Source: Streptomyces sp. VRA16 Mangrove soil (GTDB lineage Bacteria > Actinomycetota > Actinomycetes > Streptomycetales > Streptomycetaceae). From it: a stretch of DNA of 64,000 nucleotides. The first letter of the stretch is position 1. Each line of letters starts with the position of its first letter. Position numbers and translations under genes: made by a program. A model generated the notes under the pieces. That model did no database searches and was not told the DNA's origin. It saw only the letters and a program-made list of their open reading frames with translations. This document shows positions 34,333 through 42,145 of this stretch, piece after piece. The stretch lies in assembly GCF_017377775.1 (NCBI RefSeq), contig NZ_JAFVLN010000007.1, positions 124,001 through 188,000 of the forward strand. The letters are read 5' to 3'.

Positions 34333-34405
34333 TTGGGGGCTCCTCGGGCCTGCGAGGGGGAGTCTTCTCGGGACGGATTGAGGGGTTCTGCTGATTACTA
34401 AGCGG

Positions 34406-34592
34406 TAACTTATGTAGTCCGTCTGAGACTACCCACTTACGCCGTCGCAATGTAGCCGGGTGGGTGGTGATCTGTGTCGCTGAGGTCACCCTCAGGGCGG
34501 CGTCGGGGCGGTGTCGGGGTGGTGTCGGGCGACACCCAAAGCAGATCGTGTTATTCGCCCCATATTTGGACATAAAGGAATAACTTATGTAG
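34406..34592. repeat. Duplicated 12-mer TAACTTATGTAG in the 327-bp divergent intergenic region
   Basis: TAACTTATGTAG occurs at 34406-34417 and again at 34581-34592, in AT-rich patches 74 bp upstream of the Fe-S oxidoreductase start and 67 bp upstream of the epimerase start. The rest of the intergenic stretch (34333-34659) holds no ORF. The copies may be binding sites of one regulator or parts of each gene's promoter; no known consensus is recognised. Confidence 0.6.
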
Positions 34593-34659
34593 GGCTCCGG
34601 ATGGGCGCGGCCCCACCGGTGTCACCCCGATACCGCACCCGCAATCCACCGAGGGGCCC

Positions 34660-35703
34660 ATGACGACCTCCGCACCTCTGACATACCTGGTCACCGGCGG
34701 CGCGGGCTTCATCGGCTCGCATCTGACGGACGCCCTGCTCGCGCAGGGCCACACCGTCGTCGTCCTCGACGACCTCTCCACCGGGGACCGCGTCAACCTC
34801 GCCGCCGCCTGGCCCGACCCGCGGCTGCGCTTCGTACGCGGCTCGGTCCTCGACGCCCGGCTCGTCGACGAACTCACGGCCCGCTGCGACCACGTGGTCC
34901 ATCTGGCGGCGGCGGTCGGCGTCCGCGCGGTCGTCGAGCAGCCGCTGAAGTCCTTCACCACGAACGCGCGGGGCACCGAGACCGTCGTCGAGGCCGCCCG
35001 CCGCCACGGCCGCCCGCTGCTGTTCGCCTCCACCTCCGAGGTCTACGGCAAGAACGGCTCGGGCCCGGTCGCCGAGACCGCCGACCGGATCCTCGGCCCG
35101 ACCACGGTCGCCCGCTGGTCGTACTCCACCGCCAAGGCCGTCGGCGAGATCCTCGTGCTCGGCCACCACCGGGAGTTCGGCCTGCCGGTCACGGTGGCCC
35201 GGATCTTCAACACGGTCGGCCCGCGCCAGTCGCCCGCGCACGGCATGGTCGTGCCGCGGCTCGCCGCGCAGGCCGTCGCGGGCCGGCCGCTGACCGTGTA
35301 CGGCGACGGGACCCAGCGGCGCTGCTTCACCCACGTCGCCGACACCGTCGACGCGCTGCTGCGGCTGCTCGCGCACCCCGGCGCGTGCGGTGAGGTCTTC
35401 AACGTCGGCAGCGACGAGGAGACCGCCATCGGCGACCTCGCCGGGATCGTCGTCGAGCGCGCCGGCTCGCCGTCGCCGCTGCGCTTCATCCCGTACGAGG
35501 AGGTGTACGGCGGCGCCGCGGGCGGCTTCCAGGACCTGCCCCGGCGCATCCCCGACACCGGCAAGCTGCGCGAGCTCACCGGCTGGGCCCCGAAGTCGGG
35601 GCTCGTCGACATCGTGGACGCGGCGCTGCTCGACGCGGGCGGCGGTTTCCCGGTGCCCGCGACACCCGCCGTCTTCCCCGCCGCCGCCCCGGTCCGGGTC
35701 TGA
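34660..35703 (+). CDS. NAD-dependent sugar epimerase/dehydratase (extended SDR)
   Basis: A 347-residue nucleotide-sugar-modifying enzyme. The Rossmann motif TGGAGFIGSH (residues 12-21), Asp-Asp after strand 2 (VVLDDLSTGD), the STSEVYG segment (about 127) and the catalytic Tyr-x3-Lys (SYSTAKAVGE, about 157-161) are all intact. It resembles UDP-glucose 4-epimerases and UDP-glucuronate decarboxylases; the RRCFTHVADTVDALL and FNVGSDEE blocks are shared by both. It opens a five-gene cluster ending with an LCP ligase and probably supplies a sugar nucleotide for a surface glycopolymer. Confidence 0.88.
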   Translation: MTTSAPLTYLVTGGAGFIGSHLTDALLAQGHTVVVLDDLSTGDRVNLAAAWPDPRLRFVRGSVLDARLVDELTARCDHVVHLAAAVGVRAVVEQPLKSFTTNARGTETVVEAARRHGRPLLFASTSEVYGKNGSGPVAETADRILGPTTVARWSYSTAKAVGEILVLGHHREFGLPVTVARIFNTVGPRQSPAHGMVVPRLAAQAVAGRPLTVYGDGTQRRCFTHVADTVDALLRLLAHPGACGEVFNVGSDEETAIGDLAGIVVERAGSPSPLRFIPYEEVYGGAAGGFQDLPRRIPDTGKLRELTGWAPKSGLVDIVDAALLDAGGGFPVPATPAVFPAAAPVRV

Positions 35704-35704
35704 C

Positions 35705-36808
35705 GTGCTGTACGGGCTCGCGGCCGCCGCGACCGCACTGCTGCTCGCCGCCGTCCTGACCGCGGCCCTGCGCGCGTTCGCGCTGCGCACCGCGCTGGTG
35801 AAGGTCTGCCGGGACCGGCCCGGCGCCCGCACGGCGCGCGCCCGGGCCGTCCCCTGCCTCGGCGGGGTCGCCGTGGCCTGTGCCACCGGGGCCGTCTCGG
35901 TGGCCGGTGCCGCGTCCGGGCTCGCCCCGCTCGGCTCGACCACGGGGACGCTGCTGCTCGCCGCGGGCGCCGTCGCCGCCCTCGGGTTCCTGCACGACGT
36001 GCGGCCGATGGGGGCGCGGGCCCGGGTGATCGTGGAGGCGGGCGCGGCGACCGTGGTCGTGCACGGCACCGGGCTCGGCCTGCTGCCCGGGGCGCTGGCG
36101 GTGCTGTGGATCGTCTTCGTCACCAACGCCTTCAACCTGCTCGACAACTCGGACGGGGCGATGGGCACCGTCGCCGTCGTCACCGTGCTCGGCCTGTGCG
36201 TGTGCGCAGGGGCGGAGGGCATCGGCTCGCTCGCCGTCGTCCTCGGTCTGCTCGCCGCCTCGCTCACCGGTTTCCTGATGCACAACTGGCATCCGGCCCA
36301 GGTCCTGCTCGGCGACTGCGGCTCGCTGTTCACCGGGTTCGTGGTGGCGTGCGCGGCGCTGCTGGTGAACGTCGAGCACGAGGCACCGGCCTCGCTCGCC
36401 GCGCTGTTCGCGGTGACCGCGGTGGCCACCGCCGACACCGTCCTCGTCCTGGTCTCCCGGCGCCGCGCGGGCCGCGGTCTGCTGCGCGGCGGCACCGACC
36501 ACATCGCCCACCGGCTGCGCCGGCTCGGCCTGACCACGGCGGGCGTCGCCGTGGTGCTCGGCCTGGCCGCGGGCCTGACCACGGCGACCGGGGTGCTGCT
36601 GCACCGCGGGACGGTGAGCGCCGGGGCGGTGTGGTGGCCGGCCGGCGCGGCCGCGGTGGCCGTGGCGCTGCTGCTGCGGGTGCCGGTGTACGGGGCGCGG
36701 CGCGGCGGGGTGCGGGCCAGGGAACAGGTGTCCGCGCCCGCGCGCGCCGGACAGCAGGTGACGGGGCAGCAGGTCGCCGGGCCGCCGGTCGATCTGGCCC
36801 GGGGGTGA
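35705..36808 (+). CDS. Polyprenyl-phosphate sugar-1-phosphate transferase (WecA/TagO/MraY family)
   Basis: A 367-residue multi-pass membrane enzyme, beginning at GTG 35705, two bases after the epimerase TGA. It probably moves a HexNAc-1-phosphate onto undecaprenyl phosphate to start a lipid-linked glycan. Family motifs: FLHDVRPMG (DD-like region, His replacing the first Asp), TNAFNLLDNSDGAMG (active site), HNWHPAQVLLGDCGSLFTGF, and a C-terminal HIAHRLRRLG. The first aspartate pair (normally DD) reads HD here, a departure from the family. The last 50 residues are hydrophilic. Confidence 0.85.
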   Translation: MLYGLAAAATALLLAAVLTAALRAFALRTALVKVCRDRPGARTARARAVPCLGGVAVACATGAVSVAGAASGLAPLGSTTGTLLLAAGAVAALGFLHDVRPMGARARVIVEAGAATVVVHGTGLGLLPGALAVLWIVFVTNAFNLLDNSDGAMGTVAVVTVLGLCVCAGAEGIGSLAVVLGLLAASLTGFLMHNWHPAQVLLGDCGSLFTGFVVACAALLVNVEHEAPASLAALFAVTAVATADTVLVLVSRRRAGRGLLRGGTDHIAHRLRRLGLTTAGVAVVLGLAAGLTTATGVLLHRGTVSAGAVWWPAGAAAVAVALLLRVPVYGARRGGVRAREQVSAPARAGQQVTGQQVAGPPVDLARG

Positions 36809-36876
36809 GCCGCGGTGCGGAACGGACTGTTCGTGTGGGTGGCCCCGCGGGGCCGGACGCGTGAAGGAGCAAGGGC

Positions 36877-37281
36877 ATGCTGAGCTTCGGCCGGACGCGC
36901 AGACTGGTGCGTCATCTCGACAGCCAGGAGATCGACCTGGTCCTGGAGTCGGGCCGGTACGACGGGGCCTTCGGGCGCGGGCTGCGACGGGCCGGGTACC
37001 GCGGCCGGATCGTGTCGTTCGAGCCGTTCGGCGGGCCCCGCGCCGCAGTGCGCAGGGCCGCCGCCCGCGACACCGCCTGGCAGGTGCTGCCGTACGCGCT
37101 GGGCGACAGGGACGGCGCCTGGACCCGCCGCCTCGACGGCGTGTGGGAGGACGTGGTGGCCCCGGGTGAGCGGGTGCTGCTGCACGTGGACCACCGGCCC
37201 GAACTGCCCGAAGTCGTCGCAGGGGCCGGGGAGTTCGAGGGCGATCTGACCCTCGTGCGGTCGGGGACGGCCTTCGTATGA
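36877..37281 (+). CDS. Truncated FkbM-type methyltransferase-like protein
   Basis: 134 residues from ATG 36877, with AAGGAG upstream. Blocks RRAGYRGRIVSFEPF, WQVLPYALGDRDG, RLDGVWEDVVAPGERVLLHVD and AGEFEGDLTLV align in order with FkbM methyltransferases, which are usually 230-280 residues. The SAM-binding VLDVGANxG motif reads VLESGRYDG, and the stretch between ALGD and RLD (normally with the N..SSS segment) is deleted. It is therefore probably not an active methyltransferase. It is kept in frame with good coding bias and its stop overlaps the next start (ATGA), so it may have a structural role or be decaying. Confidence 0.7.
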   Translation: MLSFGRTRRLVRHLDSQEIDLVLESGRYDGAFGRGLRRAGYRGRIVSFEPFGGPRAAVRRAAARDTAWQVLPYALGDRDGAWTRRLDGVWEDVVAPGERVLLHVDHRPELPEVVAGAGEFEGDLTLVRSGTAFV

Positions 37282-38279
37282 GGGTCGCGTTCGTCCACAG
37301 CCTGTCCGTGCCGGCCGGACCCGGCGGGGTGGACGCGGCCGTCCTCGACCAGGCCGCCGCCCTCGACCGGGCCGGTCACGAGGTCCGTCTCGTCACCGGC
37401 GCCGGCGGCTACGCCCGCAGCCCGCTGGGCGCGCTGCACGCCTTCGCGCCCGACGTGGTCCATGTGCACCATCTGGCCCCCGACTTCGGGCGGTCCTGGG
37501 CCACCGAGTGGACGGGGCCGCTCGTCGCCACGCTGCACGGCCCCTGCCCGCCGGGCGGCGAACGCCGGTCCGGGCTGTGGCAGGGCCGCCACCGGGACGT
37601 GTGGCTCGCGGCGCGCGGCGGGGTGCGCAGGGACCCGCTGCTGCGCCGGGCCGACCGGGCGGTGGCGCCGTCCGAGCCGAGCCGGGACACGTACCTGGCG
37701 GCCGGGATGCCGCGCGAGCGCCTCGAACTGATCCCGCACCACGTCCCCGCGGTGCGGCGCGGGGACACCCGCGAGCACGGCGCGTGGGTGTACGTGGGGC
37801 GGCTCGCCCCGGAGACGGGACTGCCCGAACTGCTGCGCCGCTGGCCCGCGGGCAGCCGTCTGGACGTCGTCGGCGCCGGGCCGCTGGAGCGCTGGTGCCG
37901 GGCCGCGGCGCCGCCGTCCGTCAGGTTCCTCGGGGTGCGCGAGCGGGGTGCGCTGCGCCGGTCGCTGCCCGGTTACCGGGGTCTCGTCCTGCCGGGCCTG
38001 CCGGGCGACGGGGGCGTGCCCCTCGTGTACCTGGAGGCCCTGGCGGCGGGGCTGCCCGTGCTCGCCTTCGAGGGTGCGGCCGTGCCGCGTGCCGTGCGCG
38101 CCGAGGGCACCGGGACGGTCACCGACCGGGACGCCTCGCTGCCCGCGGCCCTGGCCGCCGCCGACCGCATCTTCCCGACCCTGCGCGAGCACTGCCGCTC
38201 GGTGCACGCCAAGCGGTACGGCGAGGCGGTGTGGGTCGAGCGGATCGAGGGCCTGTACGCGGAGCTCGTACGGCGCTGA
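37278..38279 (+). CDS. Glycosyltransferase (GT-B fold, family 4-like)
   Basis: 333 residues, coupled to the preceding gene by a 4-bp overlap. N-terminal FVHSLSVPAGPGGVDAAVLDQAAALDRAGHEVRLV and PDVVHVHHL are typical acceptor-domain strands. The C-terminal donor domain shows WVYVGRLAPETGLPELL (about 178), LDVVGAGP and VPLVYLEALAAGLPVLAF (about 260), the E-x7-E-like donor site with only the second Glu clear. It should transfer a sugar from a nucleotide donor to the lipid-linked intermediate made by the transferase upstream. It is shorter than the usual 370-400 residues. Confidence 0.85.
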   Translation: MRVAFVHSLSVPAGPGGVDAAVLDQAAALDRAGHEVRLVTGAGGYARSPLGALHAFAPDVVHVHHLAPDFGRSWATEWTGPLVATLHGPCPPGGERRSGLWQGRHRDVWLAARGGVRRDPLLRRADRAVAPSEPSRDTYLAAGMPRERLELIPHHVPAVRRGDTREHGAWVYVGRLAPETGLPELLRRWPAGSRLDVVGAGPLERWCRAAAPPSVRFLGVRERGALRRSLPGYRGLVLPGLPGDGGVPLVYLEALAAGLPVLAFEGAAVPRAVRAEGTGTVTDRDASLPAALAAADRIFPTLREHCRSVHAKRYGEAVWVERIEGLYAELVRR

Positions 38280-38343
38280 GCGTCCGCCCGACCGACCGGG
38301 TGAATGTGTGGTCGCCCGGGAAGCCGTGTGGAAGGTGTGCTGC

Positions 38344-39399
38344 ATGGCATCGAGGTCTCCGCGTGCGACGCGTACGAAGTTCCATCGACTCCTGCCGAGG
38401 CGGCGCGGCCTGCGCTGGGGGCTGTTCGCCTCGTGTCTGCTGCTGGTGACGGCGGTGTGCGCGGGCGGATTCGCGTACGCGCGGCTGAGCGGCGGCATCC
38501 GCACGGACGAGACCGCCGACCGGACGCTGGCGGCCGAGCACGGCAGCCGGCCCGTCGCCCGCGCGCCCAGGGCCCAGAACATCCTGCTCATGGGCTCGGA
38601 CATCGAGGCCACCAAGGACAGCCAGCGCTCGGACACCACGATGCTGCTGCACCTGTCGGCGGACCGGAAGCGGGCCGCCCTGGTGAGCGTGCCGCGCGAT
38701 CTGATGGTCGACATCCCGGCGTGCAGGACCTGGGAGGGGGAGCGCAGCGAGCCCGAGTACGCGCAGTTCAACTGGGCGTTCGAGCGCGGCGGCTCGGCCT
38801 GTGCGATCCGTACCTTCGAGGATCTGACCGGCGTCCGGGTCGACCACCACCTCGTCGTCGACTTCACCGGTTTCGAGGAGATCGTGGACGCGCTCGGCGG
38901 CATCGACGTGAAGGTGCCGCAGCGGATGCGGGTACCCGGCGGTGACGTCGTCCTCGACAAGGGGAAACAGCATCTGGACGGCGCGCAGGCGCTGGTCTTC
39001 GTGCGCGGCCGCACCGGGGTCGGCGACGGCAGCGACCTGCAGCGCATCGAGCGGCAGAAGGAGTTCGCGCGGGTGATGATGCACCACGTCCGCCAGGCCC
39101 GGCTGCTCGACCGCCCGGCCGAGCTGTACGACGTGCTGGACGCGGTGACCTCCTCGCTCACCGCCGACCGGGGGCTCGACTCGCTCCCCGAGCTCGGGCG
39201 GCTGGCGAAGGACGTCGGCGCGGTGCCGGAGCGGCGGGTGGCGGTCGTGACCGTGCCGAGCGTGGAGCACCCCGACTACTGGGGCCGCTACATGCCGGTC
39301 GAGGACCAGGCCGACGCGCTCTTCGAGGCGCTGCGCGAGGACCGCGCGCTGCCCGCGCACCTCTACAACGCGTACGACCCCGACAACGACGAGCTGTAG
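38344..39399 (+). CDS. LytR-CpsA-Psr (LCP) family glycopolymer ligase
   Basis: 351 residues from ATG 38344 (GGAAGG upstream). Basic N-terminus, one membrane helix (GLFASCLLLVTAVCAGGFAYA, about 23-43), then an extracytoplasmic LCP domain: ILLMGSD, QRSDTTMLLHL, LVSVPRDLMVDIP, GGIDVKVP, and DLQRIERQKEF with the conserved Arg residues that bind the pyrophosphate lipid. LCP enzymes attach lipid-linked polymers to peptidoglycan. As last gene of the cluster it fits the final step for the glycan made by the four upstream genes. A 65-bp gap separates it from the glycosyltransferase. Confidence 0.9.
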   Translation: MASRSPRATRTKFHRLLPRRRGLRWGLFASCLLLVTAVCAGGFAYARLSGGIRTDETADRTLAAEHGSRPVARAPRAQNILLMGSDIEATKDSQRSDTTMLLHLSADRKRAALVSVPRDLMVDIPACRTWEGERSEPEYAQFNWAFERGGSACAIRTFEDLTGVRVDHHLVVDFTGFEEIVDALGGIDVKVPQRMRVPGGDVVLDKGKQHLDGAQALVFVRGRTGVGDGSDLQRIERQKEFARVMMHHVRQARLLDRPAELYDVLDAVTSSLTADRGLDSLPELGRLAKDVGAVPERRVAVVTVPSVEHPDYWGRYMPVEDQADALFEALREDRALPAHLYNAYDPDNDEL

Positions 39400-39475
39400 C
39401 GCGCGCTCCAGCACAGGGAGAAGAGGCTGGTCAGCGGGTTTCCTACGGGGTCTTGCCCATAAGCGCAGGATAAAA

Positions 39476-39548
39476 GTTGAGCGGAGGCGACTCAGGTCTG
39501 TTGACTCTGAGGCGGGTGTCGTGCACCCTTGAGTCAGATCCACTCAAG
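39476..39548 (+). promoter_or_regulatory. dnaK promoter with two HspR boxes (HAIR)
   Basis: A perfect HAIR consensus CTTGAGT-N7-ACTCAAG spans 39528-39548, ending 21 bp before the dnaK start. A second, variant box (GTTGAGC-N7-ACTCAGG) spans 39476-39496. A TTGACT at 39501-39506 between them is the probable -35, with CACCCT (39524-39529) as -10, so bound HspR would cover the promoter. HspR-DnaK feedback through such boxes is established in Streptomyces. Confidence 0.93.
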
Positions 39549-39569
39549 TAGGCACCTGGAGGACCCGAA

Positions 39570-41417
39570 ATGGCACGTGCGGTCGGCATCGACCTGGGCA
39601 CGACTAACTCCGTCGTCAGCGTTCTCGAAGGCGGCGAGCCCACCGTCATCACGAACGCGGAGGGCGCCAGGACCACGCCGTCCGTCGTCGCCTTCGCGAA
39701 GAACGGCGAGGTGCTGGTCGGCGAGGTCGCCAAGCGCCAGGCGGTCACGAACGTTGACCGGACCATCCGCTCCGTCAAGCGCCACATGGGCACTGACTGG
39801 AAGATCAACCTGGACGGCAAGGACTTCAACCCGCAGCAGATCAGCGCCTTCGTGCTGCAGAAGCTGAAGCGGGACGCCGAGGCGTACCTGGGCGAGAAGG
39901 TCACGGACGCGGTCATCACCGTTCCGGCGTACTTCAACGACTCCGAGCGTCAGGCGACGAAGGAGGCCGGCGAGATCGCGGGCCTGAACGTCCTGCGTAT
40001 TGTCAACGAGCCGACGGCCGCCGCCCTGGCCTACGGCCTCGACAAGGACGACCAGACGATTCTCGTCTTCGACCTCGGTGGCGGCACCTTCGACGTCTCG
40101 CTCCTTGAGATCGGCGACGGCGTCGTCGAGGTGAAGGCCACCAACGGCGACAACCACCTCGGTGGTGACGACTGGGACCAGCGCGTCGTCGACTACCTGG
40201 TGAAGCAGTTCAACAACGGCCACGGTGTGGACCTCGCCAAGGACAAGATGGCGCTCCAGCGTCTGCGCGAGGCGGCCGAGAAGGCCAAGATCGAGCTCTC
40301 GTCCTCGACCGAGACCACGATCAACCTGCCCTACATCACGGCGTCCGCCGAGGGCCCGCTGCACCTGGACGAGAAGCTCACGCGCGCCCAGTTCCAGCAG
40401 CTCACGTCCGACCTGCTGGAGCGCTGCAAGACGCCGTTCCACAACGTCATCAAGGACGCGGGCATCCAGCTCTCCGAGATCGACCACGTCGTTCTCGTCG
40501 GTGGCTCGACCCGTATGCCGGCCGTCGCCGAGCTCGTCAAGGAACTGACGGGCGGCAACGAGGCCAACAAGGGCGTGAACCCGGACGAGGTCGTCGCCAT
40601 CGGCGCCGCCCTGCAGGCCGGTGTCCTCAAGGGCGAGGTCAAGGACGTCCTGCTCCTCGACGTCACCCCGCTGTCCCTCGGCATCGAGACCAAGGGAGGG
40701 ATCATGACCAAGCTCATCGAGCGCAACACCACGATCCCGACCAAGCGGTCCGAGATCTTCACGACGGCCGAGGACAACCAGCCGTCGGTGCAGATCCAGG
40801 TCTACCAGGGCGAGCGCGAGATCGCGGCGTACAACAAGAAGCTCGGGATGTTCGAGCTGACCGGTCTGCCGCCGGCCCCGCGCGGTGTCCCGCAGATCGA
40901 GGTCTCCTTCGACATCGACGCCAACGGCATCATGCACGTCACGGCCAAGGACCTCGGCACGGGCAAGGAGCAGAAGATGACCGTCACCGGTGGCTCCTCG
41001 CTGCCGAAGGACGAGGTCAACCGGATGCGCGAAGAGGCCGAGAAGTACGCGGACGAGGACCACGCCCGCCGCGAGGCCGCCGAGACCCGCAACCAGGGCG
41101 AGCAGCTCGTCTACCAGACGGAGAAGTTCCTCAAGGACAACGAGGACAAGGTTCCGGGTGACGTGAAGACCGAGGTCGAGACCGCCGTCACCGAGCTGAA
41201 GGAGAAGCTCAAGGGCGAGGACTCGGCGGAGATCCGCACCGCCACCGAGAAGGTCGCCGCCGTCTCGCAGAAGCTGGGCCAGGCCATGTACGCCGACGCC
41301 CAGGGCGCGCAGGCCGCCGGTGGCGCCGAGGCGCCGCAGGGCGACGCCAAGGCCGCTGACGATGATGTCGTCGACGCCGAGATCGTCGACGAGGACCGCA
41401 AGGACGGTGCCGCGTGA
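39570..41417 (+). CDS. dnaK: Hsp70 chaperone DnaK
   Basis: 615-residue ATP-dependent chaperone in the cytosol; binds unfolded segments and, in Streptomyces, acts as corepressor for HspR. The ATPase domain (about 1-365) starts ARAVGIDLGTTNSVVSVLEG and contains VFDLGGGTFDVSLLEI and VGGSTRMPAV. The substrate-binding domain (about 370-500) has LLLDVTPLSLGIETKGG and the helical lid follows. The end is acidic (DDDVVDAEIVDEDRKDGAA) rather than EEVD, normal for bacteria. Codon use is strongly biased towards preferred C-ending codons, as in a highly expressed gene. GGAGG lies before ATG 39570, and the stop overlaps grpE. Confidence 0.98.
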   Translation: MARAVGIDLGTTNSVVSVLEGGEPTVITNAEGARTTPSVVAFAKNGEVLVGEVAKRQAVTNVDRTIRSVKRHMGTDWKINLDGKDFNPQQISAFVLQKLKRDAEAYLGEKVTDAVITVPAYFNDSERQATKEAGEIAGLNVLRIVNEPTAAALAYGLDKDDQTILVFDLGGGTFDVSLLEIGDGVVEVKATNGDNHLGGDDWDQRVVDYLVKQFNNGHGVDLAKDKMALQRLREAAEKAKIELSSSTETTINLPYITASAEGPLHLDEKLTRAQFQQLTSDLLERCKTPFHNVIKDAGIQLSEIDHVVLVGGSTRMPAVAELVKELTGGNEANKGVNPDEVVAIGAALQAGVLKGEVKDVLLLDVTPLSLGIETKGGIMTKLIERNTTIPTKRSEIFTTAEDNQPSVQIQVYQGEREIAAYNKKLGMFELTGLPPAPRGVPQIEVSFDIDANGIMHVTAKDLGTGKEQKMTVTGGSSLPKDEVNRMREEAEKYADEDHARREAAETRNQGEQLVYQTEKFLKDNEDKVPGDVKTEVETAVTELKEKLKGEDSAEIRTATEKVAAVSQKLGQAMYADAQGAQAAGGAEAPQGDAKAADDDVVDAEIVDEDRKDGAA

Positions 41418-42097
41418 CGGAGGAGACCCCGGGCTTCGAGGAGAACGAGAAGCCTGACGTCCCCTCCGGCGCCGCTTCCGAGGACGCCGAGTCGAAGGCC
41501 GCCACCTCGTCCGACAAGGGCGAGGGGGCGGCCCCGGCCGGGGACTCAGCTTCCACCGCATCTGGTGCCGACGCCGGTCTGACGGCGGCTCTGGACCAGG
41601 CCCGCGCCGCCCTCGGCGAGCGCACCGCCGACCTCCAGCGCCTCCAGGCCGAGTACCAGAACTACCGTCGCCGTGTGGAGCGGGACCGCGTCACGGTCAA
41701 GGAGATCGCCGTCGCGAACCTCCTGTCCGAGCTGCTTCCCACCCTCGACGACATCGGCCGCGCCCGTGAGCACGGCGAGCTCGTCGGTGGCTTCAAGTCC
41801 GTCGCCGAGTCGCTGGAGACGGTCGCCGCCAAGATGGGCCTGCAGCAGTTCGGCAAGGAGGGCGAGCCCTTCGACCCGACCGTGCACGAGGCCCTGATGC
41901 ACAGCTACGCGCCGGACGTCACCGAGACGACCTGCGTGGCGATCCTGCAGCCGGGCTACCGGATCGGCGAGCGCACCATCCGCCCCGCGCGGGTGGCCGT
42001 GGCCGAGCCGCAGCCGGGTGCGCAGACCGTGAAGTCCGACGAGGAGCCCGAGAAGAAGGACTCCGAGAAGGACAGCGGTGGCCCGGACGAGGGCTGA
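41414..42097 (+). CDS. grpE: Nucleotide exchange factor GrpE
   Basis: A 227-residue cochaperone that releases ADP from DnaK. GTG 41414 overlaps the dnaK stop (GTGA), implying coupling. The first 55 residues are acidic and disordered. A long coiled-coil follows (AALGERTADLQRLQAEYQNYRRRVERDR, about 58-85), then the beta domain with EGEPFDPTVHEALMH and VAILQPGYRIGERTIRPARVAV, all classic GrpE blocks. The C-terminal tail after VAVAEPQPG is highly charged and variable. Confidence 0.97.
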   Translation: MTEETPGFEENEKPDVPSGAASEDAESKAATSSDKGEGAAPAGDSASTASGADAGLTAALDQARAALGERTADLQRLQAEYQNYRRRVERDRVTVKEIAVANLLSELLPTLDDIGRAREHGELVGGFKSVAESLETVAAKMGLQQFGKEGEPFDPTVHEALMHSYAPDVTETTCVAILQPGYRIGERTIRPARVAVAEPQPGAQTVKSDEEPEKKDSEKDSGGPDEG

Positions 42098-42145
42098 CGT
42101 CATACGCGCGAGTACCGAAGTGAGTGAGGAGGGACGTCGAGGCCG

